Of a stretch of DNA of 64,000 nt, positions 58,687 through 64,000 are shown piece after piece. The position numbers and the translations under genes are program-made. The stretch spans positions 2,194,501-2,258,500 of the forward strand of contig NZ_CP073720.1 of the NCBI RefSeq assembly GCF_025137375.1. The letters are read 5' to 3'. The notes under the pieces are model-generated. The model was not told the origin of the DNA, searched no databases, and saw only the letters and a program-made list of their open reading frames with translations. The first letter of the stretch is position 1. The number at the start of each line of letters is the position of its first letter. This stretch comes from Dactylosporangium fulvum (GTDB taxonomy: Bacteria > Actinomycetota > Actinomycetes > Mycobacteriales > Micromonosporaceae).

Positions 58687-59451
58687 TTAATCTAGCGGCG
58701 CACCGTGGCGGCCCTCGCCGGTGGCGAACCGGGCGGCTCCGGCGCGGGCACCAGCGGCCAGGGACGCCACCCCGTGGCGGTGCTCGATCGCCAGTGCCGT
58801 CTCGAGCGGCTCGCCCAGCGCCTCGTAGACCGACCGCCGGTCGTTGCGCAGGCAGGCCTGCGGCAGGGCGGCGAGCCGCGCGGCCAGCTCCTCGGCCGCG
58901 GCCCGCGCGGTGCCAGTGGGGACCACCCGGTCGGCGAGGCCGATCCGGTGCGCCTCGGCGGCGTCGACGGGGCGGCCGGTGAGGATCAGATCGAGGGCGC
59001 GGCTGACGCCGACGAGCTGCGGCAGCCGTACCGTGCCGCCGTCGATCAGCGGGACACCCCAGCGCCGGCAGAAAACCCCGAAGACCGCGTCCTCCTCGAC
59101 GACCCGCAGGTCGCACCAGATCGCGAGCTCCAGGCCGCCCGCGACGGCATGGCCGGCGACGGCGGCGACGACCGGCTTGCCCAGACGCATGCGGGTCGGG
59201 CCGAGCGGCCCGTCGCCGTCCGGCTCGACCCGGTTGCCGGCACCGGCCGCGACCGCTTTGAGGTCGGCCCCGGAGCAGAACGTGCCGCCGGCGCCCCAGA
59301 GCACGGCGACCGACGCCTCGTCGTCGGTGTCGAACGCGCGGAACGCGGCGGCCAGGGCCTCGGCGGTCGCCCGGTCGACGGCGTTGCGCGTCTCGGGCCG
59401 GTCGAGGACGATCGTCCAGACCGGCCCGGCGCGCTCGATGCGAACAGCCAT
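58687..59451 (-). CDS. Enoyl-CoA hydratase/isomerase family protein
   Basis: A 254-residue crotonase-fold protein: RPETRNAVDRATAEAL, oxyanion-hole segments FCSGADLKAV and AVAGGLELAIWCDLR, and WGVPLIDGGTVRLPQLVG. The positions of the two catalytic glutamates of true hydratases are not both acidic (CRRWGVP), so another crotonase reaction is possible. First gene of the operon with dehydratase, TetR and monooxygenase. Confidence 0.88.
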   Translation of the reverse strand: MAVRIERAGPVWTIVLDRPETRNAVDRATAEALAAAFRAFDTDDEASVAVLWGAGGTFCSGADLKAVAAGAGNRVEPDGDGPLGPTRMRLGKPVVAAVAGHAVAGGLELAIWCDLRVVEEDAVFGVFCRRWGVPLIDGGTVRLPQLVGVSRALDLILTGRPVDAAEAHRIGLADRVVPTGTARAAAEELAARLAALPQACLRNDRRSVYEALGEPLETALAIEHRHGVASLAAGARAGAARFATGEGRHGAPLD

Positions 59452-59463
59452 GCGACCCAGTGT

Positions 59464-59649
59464 CTACCGGCGCCGGCGCCGGCTGCCCCAGCGGGTGTGC
59501 CAGGTGCCGGCACCGGCGAGGTGCAGGGCGACACAGAGGAACCCGGCCAGCGTCAGGGTCGGGACGTCGAAGACCGGTCCGGCACTCGCGCCGAAGAGGT
59601 CCATCAGCAGTGCGACGGCGAACAGCATCACGGCGATGACGGCGAACAC
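59464..59649 (-). CDS. Small two-helix membrane protein
   Basis: A 61-residue protein: two hydrophobic helices (VIAVMLFAVALLMDLFG; TLTLAGFLCVALHLAG) and a basic tail ending in five arginines. GTG start with AGGAGG at good spacing. Too short for the family to be judged; similar small membrane proteins are common in actinomycetes. It precedes the crotonase gene by 12 bp and may share its transcript. Confidence 0.65.
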   Translation of the reverse strand: MFAVIAVMLFAVALLMDLFGASAGPVFDVPTLTLAGFLCVALHLAGAGTWHTRWGSRRRRR

Positions 59650-59702
59650 GACAGCCTCCTGAGGGGATGAAGTGAGCGCTGTCTACCCATCCGCGCCGAA
59701 AT

Positions 59703-60404
59703 TCAATCGACGGCCGCGATGCCCAGCAGGTCGTGCAGGCCGCGCTGCCCGGCGGGGGAGACCCGCACCGCACGCCCGGTGCCGATCCGGACGACCCAGC
59801 CGAGTGTTATGAACCGTTCGCACAGCCGCGCCCCGGCCACTCCCGCGAGATGCGGGCGCCGCTCGGTCCAGTCCAGGCAGCCGCGGGCGATCGGCCGTTT
59901 CGTCTGCGCGAAGGCGGCCGGGTCGAGGCCGGCCGGCCCGGTCAGCCACGCCATGCCCGCCTCGGTGACGGCGAACCCGCGGTGCTGGTCGATCAGCCCG
60001 GCGGCGGTCATCGCGTCGGTGACGGCGACGCCGAGGCGGCCGGCGAGGTGGTCGTAGCAGGTCCGGCCGCGCCGTAGGGCCTCTGCCGCGGTGGCCGCGC
60101 GCAGGCCGCGGGGCGGCGCCGCCGACGGGCGCAGCCGGGCCGAGAGGTCCTCCAGCAGGTGCGCCACCGACGCGTCGGCCAGCCGCACGTACCGGTGCCG
60201 CCCCTGGCGCTCCTCGGCGAGCAGCCCGCCGTCGATCAGCCGGTGCAGGTGCTCGGTGGCGGTCGAGCGGGCGACCCCGGCGTGCGCGGCGAGCTCGCCC
60301 GCCGTCCACGCGCGCCCGTCGAGCAGGGCGAGGCACATGGCGGCCCGCGTCTCGTCGGCGAGCAGGGTGGCGAGTCCGGCCAGGTCCGATGCCGTGGTGC
60401 TCAT
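59703..60404 (-). CDS. ArsR-family winged-helix regulator with extended C-terminal domain
   Basis: A 233-residue protein: ArsR-type wHTH (LADETRAAMCLALLDGRAWTAGELAAHAGVARSTATEHLHRL; EERQGRHRYVRLAD) followed by a second 130-residue domain with GRTCYDHLAGRLGVAV and CLDWTERRPHLAG. The Cys-Tyr-Asp-His motif may bind a ligand or metal. It diverges from the miniature P450; a palindrome lies between the two starts. Confidence 0.85.
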   Translation of the reverse strand: MSTTASDLAGLATLLADETRAAMCLALLDGRAWTAGELAAHAGVARSTATEHLHRLIDGGLLAEERQGRHRYVRLADASVAHLLEDLSARLRPSAAPPRGLRAATAAEALRRGRTCYDHLAGRLGVAVTDAMTAAGLIDQHRGFAVTEAGMAWLTGPAGLDPAAFAQTKRPIARGCLDWTERRPHLAGVAGARLCERFITLGWVVRIGTGRAVRVSPAGQRGLHDLLGIAAVD

Positions 60405-60427
60405 GACTCCATCCTGCGGGAACGACG

Positions 60428-60445
60428 GTTCGGCCGGTACCGAAC
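60428..60445. promoter_or_regulatory. Palindrome between arsR and the mini-P450 gene
   Basis: GTTCGG (60428-60433), six bases, CCGAAC (60440-60445): a perfect inverted repeat in the 65-bp divergent intergenic space. This is the expected position for an ArsR-type operator controlling both directions. Confidence 0.6.
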
Positions 60446-60469
60446 GATCGCGCTCCTAGCGTGGAAGAC

Positions 60470-61129
60470 ATGAACGAGATCACCGATCCAGGGGTCGTAC
60501 GGGCCGTGCTCGCCGACCCGTCGTTCGCCGTCCCGCCCGTGCCGTCCGGCGACACCGGGATCGCCTGGCTGCGGGCGACCGTGAGCCGGTTCAGCACCGG
60601 CGCGGTCCACGCCCGGCGCCGTGCGCTCGTCGAGGGGCTGCTCGCCGGGATCGACCCGGCGGACCTGGCGGCCGCGCCGCCCGCCCACCCGGTGGCCACG
60701 CTCGCCGCCGTGCTCGGCGCGCCTCCGTCCATTGTGGACGACGTGCGGACCGTCGCGGCCGCCTACCAGCCCGGCACCGGCGACGAGGAGCCCGCCGACG
60801 GTGCCGTCGAGCGGCTCGTGGCCGCGTTCGGCGGCGCGCACGACGAGCCCACCGCGGCGCGTATCGGCCTGCTGGTGCAGGCGTGCGATGCGACCGCGAC
60901 GCTGATTGAGCGGGCCCGCACCAGGCCCGTCGCCGACGTCCTGCGCGACGCCCCGCCGGTCGTCGCGACCCGGCGTCAGGCGCTGGCGGCGGCGACGGTG
61001 GCCGGAGTGCCGGTCGCGGCGGGCGAGGTGGTCCGGCTGAGCCTGGCCGCCGATCCGTTCGGCGCCGGCCCGCGCGCCTGCCCCGGCCGGGCGCACGCCC
61101 TCGCCCTCGTGGAAGGAGTGCTGCGATGA
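60470..61129 (+). CDS. Miniature cytochrome P450-like protein
   Basis: A 219-residue protein with P450 landmarks in order but about half the usual 400 residues: C-helix-like FSTGAVHARRRALV (about 46-59), I-helix remnant LLVQACDATATLIE, K-helix DVLRDAPPVVATRR (DxxR in place of ExxR), GVPVAAGEVVRLSLAAD, and directly after it the heme-Cys loop PFGAGPRACPGRAHALAL. The B-C and F-G regions and the meander are missing. The Cys ligand is retained, so heme binding is plausible. ATG at 60470; the stop overlaps the next start (ATGA), and the regulator is divergent. Confidence 0.7.
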   Translation: MNEITDPGVVRAVLADPSFAVPPVPSGDTGIAWLRATVSRFSTGAVHARRRALVEGLLAGIDPADLAAAPPAHPVATLAAVLGAPPSIVDDVRTVAAAYQPGTGDEEPADGAVERLVAAFGGAHDEPTAARIGLLVQACDATATLIERARTRPVADVLRDAPPVVATRRQALAAATVAGVPVAAGEVVRLSLAADPFGAGPRACPGRAHALALVEGVLR

Positions 61130-61848
61130 CCCCCTTCGCCGCCCTGCACCGCCCCGGCGACCCGCTGATCCTGCCGAACGTGTGGGACGTCGCCTCGGCG
61201 AAGGTGTCGGTACGGGCCGGCTTCGCCGCCGTCGGCACCACCAGCCTCGGCGTCGCCGCGAGCAACGGCCTGCCCGACGGCGAGGACCTCTCGGGCCCCG
61301 ACACGGTGCGGCTCGTCCACCGCCTGGAAAGGCTCGGCTGTCTCGTCTCCGCGGACCTCGAGCGCGGCTCGGTCGACCTGGCCGTCACCGTGGCCGCCGT
61401 GGGCGGCGCGGGCGTCAACGTGGAGGACGGGATGGGTGACGCCGCCGCGCACGCCCGGCTGATCCGGGACGTGAAGCGCGAGGTGCCGGACCTGTTCGTC
61501 AACGCCCGCACCGACACGCACTGGCTGCGCACCGGCGATCTGGCCGAGACGCTGCGCCGGCTCCGGCACTACGCCGACGCCGGTGCCGACGGGGTCTTCG
61601 TGCCGGGGCTCACCGCGCCGGCCGACATCGCGGCGGTCGTGGCCGCGGTGCCCCTGCCGCTCAACGTCCTCTACGTGCCGGGCGGGCTCTCCACCGCTGA
61701 CCTGGCCGGGCTCGGCGTCGCGCGGATCAGCCTCGGCTCGCTGCTCTTCCGTGCGGCGCTCGCCGCCACGGCCGACATCGCGGCGGCGGTCCGCTCGGGT
61801 GCCGCCGTCCGCGCCGACCTGCCCGGCTATCAGGAGGTCAACGGCTGA
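61126..61848 (+). CDS. Isocitrate lyase/PEP mutase family protein
   Basis: A 240-residue TIM-barrel protein (LILPNVWDVASAKVSVRAGF; VGTTSLGVAASNGLPDGE; SADLERG; GVNVEDGMGD; FVNARTDTHWL). These Mg2+ enzymes make or break C-C or C-P bonds next to a carboxylate. The catalytic KKCGH loop of isocitrate lyase is not present; the short family members are of unknown substrate. Translationally coupled to the mini-P450. The 3' end overlaps the convergent lacI gene by 19 bases. Confidence 0.87.
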   Translation: MTPFAALHRPGDPLILPNVWDVASAKVSVRAGFAAVGTTSLGVAASNGLPDGEDLSGPDTVRLVHRLERLGCLVSADLERGSVDLAVTVAAVGGAGVNVEDGMGDAAAHARLIRDVKREVPDLFVNARTDTHWLRTGDLAETLRRLRHYADAGADGVFVPGLTAPADIAAVVAAVPLPLNVLYVPGGLSTADLAGLGVARISLGSLLFRAALAATADIAAAVRSGAAVRADLPGYQEVNG

Positions 61849-62846
61849 GTGCTCGCCCGCCGGACCAGCGTCACCGCCGCTGGCTCGATGCGGGGCGCTC
61901 CCTCGGTGTCGTCGAGGGCCAGGGCCATCGCGCGGGCGCCCATGTCGGTCAGCGGCAGGCGGACCGTGGTCAGCGCCGGGGTGACGTCGCGGGCGATCGG
62001 CATGTCGTCGAAGCCGACGATGCTCACCTGCTCCGGCACCGCGATCCCGCGCTCCCGCAGGACACTGAGCGCGCCGACGGCCATCGAGTCGTTGAGGGCG
62101 ACGATCGCGGTCAGGTCGGGGGTCTCGGCGAGCAGTTGTGCGGTCGCCGCGGCGCCGCCGTCGCGGTCGAAGGCGGCGTAGACGACCCGCTTCGCCGGCA
62201 GGGTGCGGCTGTGCGAGCGGGCGGCCCGGCGCAGGCCCGCGAGCCGGTCGGTGGTCGTGGTGAGCACCTTCGGCCCGGCGATGACCCCGACCTTGCGGTG
62301 CCCCGAGCCGAAGACCTCGACGCCGGCCAGGTAGCCGCCCTCCTCGTTGGCCGGCATGACCGCGTCGCCGGGCAGCTCGTGCCGGCCGATCACGCTGACC
62401 CGGCCACCGGTGCGGGTGTAAGCGGCGAGCTTGCCCTTCAACGCCTTCGTGAACGCCGGGTCGTGGTAGCCGGAGCCGGCCAGCACGATGGCGGCGACCT
62501 GCTGGGCCCGCAGCAGCTCGACGTATTCCAGCTCGCGGGCCGGATCCCGGTAGCTGTTGCAGATGATGACCAGCCGGCCGTTCGCCGTGGCCACCTGCTG
62601 CAGGCCGCGGGTGATCTCGGCGAAGTACGGGTCGGAGACGTCGTGCACGATGACCCCGACGGCCGTGCGCTGGGCGCGTGCCAGCAGCTGGGCGTGGGCG
62701 TTCGGCACGTACTGCAGCTCGTCGACGGCCCGGAGCACCCGGGCCCGCAACTCCTCGGTCACCAGCTTGGTGCTGCCGCTGATGATCCGTGAAGCGGTGG
62801 CCGGTGACACACCCGCGCGGCGGGCGACATCGGCGAGCGTCGCCAT
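61830..62846 (-). CDS. LacI-family transcriptional regulator
   Basis: A 338-residue LacI protein: HTH ATLADVARRAGVSPATASRIISGSTKLVTE, then the effector domain (VGVIVHDVSDPYFAEITRGL; IVALNDSMAVGALSVLRERG; VGFDDMPIARDVTPALTTVRLP). ATG at 62846 chosen because the family begins MATLADVA; it diverges from the cupin/oxidoreductase operon and an operator-like palindrome lies between. Confidence 0.92.
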   Translation of the reverse strand: MATLADVARRAGVSPATASRIISGSTKLVTEELRARVLRAVDELQYVPNAHAQLLARAQRTAVGVIVHDVSDPYFAEITRGLQQVATANGRLVIICNSYRDPARELEYVELLRAQQVAAIVLAGSGYHDPAFTKALKGKLAAYTRTGGRVSVIGRHELPGDAVMPANEEGGYLAGVEVFGSGHRKVGVIAGPKVLTTTTDRLAGLRRAARSHSRTLPAKRVVYAAFDRDGGAAATAQLLAETPDLTAIVALNDSMAVGALSVLRERGIAVPEQVSIVGFDDMPIARDVTPALTTVRLPLTDMGARAMALALDDTEGAPRIEPAAVTLVRRASTQPLTS

Positions 62847-62894
62847 CCTCTGGCTCCCTTCCATTGACCCGTGCTCAGCGTACCGGCTAGCCTC

Positions 62895-62910
62895 AGGAAA
62901 GCGTTTTCCT
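62895..62910. promoter_or_regulatory. LacI-type operator
   Basis: AGGAAA-GCGT-TTTCCT (62895-62910) is a palindrome with a central CG step, the usual form of LacI-family operators. It lies 49 bp upstream of the lacI start and 17 bp before the cupin ATG, so it can serve both. Confidence 0.7.
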
Positions 62911-62926
62911 GTCGCACGGAGGGGAC

Positions 62927-63631
62927 ATGCGCGCACAATTGCCCGGCGCCGTCGGGGTTTCGAAACTGTCGGTGTACGACACCACGGCGCCCGACGGGCT
63001 GCACGGCGGTACACCGCACATGCACCTGACGTGCTCCGAGAGCTACGTCGTGGTCGCCGGACAGGGCCGCGTGCAGACCCTGGCAAGCTCGGGCTACGCG
63101 GAGACGCCGCTGCGGCCCGGCACCGTCGCGTGGTTCCCGCCCGGCACGATCCACCGGCTCGTCAACGAGGGCGGCCTGCAGATCGTCGTCCTCATGCAGA
63201 ACAGCGGCCTGCCCGAGGCGGGTGACGCCGTGCTGACCTTCCCGCCCTCGGTGCTCGCCGACCCCGAGGCGTACCGGGCGGCCGCCACCCTGCCTTCCGG
63301 CGGAGCGCCGGGCACCGGCCTCGCACCCGCGTTCGCCCGGCGGGACCTCGCGGTCACCGGCTTCCTGGCGCTGCGCGACGGCGGCCCGGCGGCGCTCGCC
63401 GAGTTCCACGCCGCCGCGGCGCGCCTGGTCGCGCCGAAGCTGCCGGAGTGGCGCAAACGGTGGCGGGACGGGGCACTCCGCGTCGCCGAGGAGACCGGCC
63501 GCCAGATCGACGCCCTCGCCGAGGGCGACCACAGCCACCTGGTGAACGGCGGCATCGAGGTGCTGCCCGAAGCCAGCGAACACGGCCGGCACGGCATGTG
63601 CGGCCTGCTCGACACATACCACCTCGCTTAG
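62927..63631 (+). CDS. Cupin-domain protein
   Basis: A 234-residue protein whose first 110 residues are a cupin (GGTPHMHLTCSESYVVVAGQGRVQTL; GTVAWFPPGTIHRLVNEGG; metal ligands His, His, Glu, His). The C-terminal half is helical (RDGALRVAEETGRQIDALAEGD). Its stop is followed nine bases later by the oxidoreductase start. Likely a sugar isomerase or sugar-acid enzyme under LacI control; that role is inferred. Confidence 0.82.
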   Translation: MRAQLPGAVGVSKLSVYDTTAPDGLHGGTPHMHLTCSESYVVVAGQGRVQTLASSGYAETPLRPGTVAWFPPGTIHRLVNEGGLQIVVLMQNSGLPEAGDAVLTFPPSVLADPEAYRAAATLPSGGAPGTGLAPAFARRDLAVTGFLALRDGGPAALAEFHAAAARLVAPKLPEWRKRWRDGALRVAEETGRQIDALAEGDHSHLVNGGIEVLPEASEHGRHGMCGLLDTYHLA

Positions 63632-63639
63632 GAGCCGCC

Positions 63640-64000
63640 TTGTCGCACCGCATTCCGGTCGGCATCGTCCTCAACGGTGTCACCGGCCGCATGGGCTACC
63701 GCCAGCATCTCGTCCGCTCCCTGCTCGCCATCCGGGAGGAGGGCGGCCTGCCGCTGCGTGACGGCTCGCGGCTGTGGCCCGAGCCCGTCCTCGTCGGCCG
63801 CAGCGAGGCCAAGCTGGAGGAGATCGCCGCTCGGCACGGCCTGACCGACTGGACGACCGACCTCTCCGCCGCGCTGGCCCGCCCCGACGTGCAGATCTAC
63901 TTCGACGCGCAGGTGACCCGGCAGCGGGAGAAGGCGATCCGCGCGGCGATCGAGGCCGGCAAGCACATCTACACCGAGAAGCCGCTGGCCGAGGACACCG
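63640..64000 (+). CDS. Gfo/Idh/MocA-family oxidoreductase (N-terminal part)
   Basis: The first 120 codons of an NAD(P)-dependent sugar dehydrogenase, cut by the window end. N-terminal dinucleotide fold PVGIVLNGVTGRMGYRQHLV, later QIYFDAQVTRQREKAIRAAI and the family signature AGKHIYTEKPLAED (EKP with catalytic Lys). TTG start with AGGAGCC overlapping the cupin stop region. Together with the cupin and LacI it suggests an inositol- or sugar-use operon continuing beyond the window. Confidence 0.85.
   Translation, partial: MSHRIPVGIVLNGVTGRMGYRQHLVRSLLAIREEGGLPLRDGSRLWPEPVLVGRSEAKLEEIAARHGLTDWTTDLSAALARPDVQIYFDAQVTRQREKAIRAAIEAGKHIYTEKPLAEDT

Noticed and set aside
1..64000. tRNA, rRNA, insertion sequences, phage genes
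   Set aside because: I looked for tRNA-like TTC-arm sequences, transposase motifs and integrase-like frames and saw none; a covariance or profile search would be needed to exclude a divergent one.

Overview
The window reads as chromosomal DNA of a high-GC actinomycete, most likely a member of the Micromonosporales. The signs are very high third-position GC, many GTG starts and ATGA/GTGA stop-start overlaps, a mycothiol-dependent formaldehyde dehydrogenase, conservon-type kinase/roadblock/GTPase genes, a Streptomyces-type subtilisin inhibitor, and many AraC, PadR, TetR, LacI, MarR and ArsR regulators. I see no rRNA, tRNA, CRISPR array, phage or insertion sequence. The species assignment is inference.

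Layout. 1-1 kb: the start of a hemerythrin gene and a CitE-like lyase. 1.3-9.6 kb: one co-directional run of nitrate-sensing-type kinase, roadblock protein and GTPase, followed without a break by a five-gene branched-chain-amino-acid-type ABC importer. 9.6-14.3 kb: a CbiMNQO cobalt/nickel ECF importer behind a Nur-like box, then AraC and an EamA exporter. 14.3-19.4 kb: a calcium-loop membrane protein, DUF2795 protein, RecQ, mycothiol formaldehyde dehydrogenase and PadR. 19.5-26.8 kb: a GGDEF-EAL protein, glycosyltransferase, TPR membrane protein, GtrA, STAS protein, MarR and a secreted protease inhibitor. 26.8-33.1 kb: a DUF1501/DUF1800 pair, divergent from a second, minimal kinase/roadblock pair whose sensor domain contains a 15-bp tandem array. 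33.1-37.3 kb: YihY protein, a receiver-only protein, CopC, a membrane protein and an aldo-keto reductase. 37.3-39.3 kb: a fused anthranilate synthase behind a complete Trp-Trp leader-peptide attenuator. 39.5-49.2 kb: MFS transporters, chemoreceptor, KDPG aldolase, TetR with twin operators, pirin, LacI and small genes. 49.3-54.4 kb: a secreted metalloprotease-lectin and a two-component system. 54.4-56 kb: gene-free, repeat-rich DNA. 56-59.7 kb: a tight catabolic-looking operon (crotonase, PLP dehydratase, TetR, FAD monooxygenase). 59.7-61.8 kb: an ArsR regulator facing a half-length P450 coupled to a PEP mutase/isocitrate-lyase-fold enzyme. 61.8-64 kb: LacI facing a cupin and a Gfo/Idh/MocA oxidoreductase that runs off the end.

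The most noteworthy items are the kinase-GTPase-transporter run, the second minimal module with its repeat array, the trp attenuator, the miniature P450 pair, a dispersed family of intergenic hairpins (9.6, 14.3 and 18.7 kb), and the repeat-rich block at 54.6-55.9 kb.
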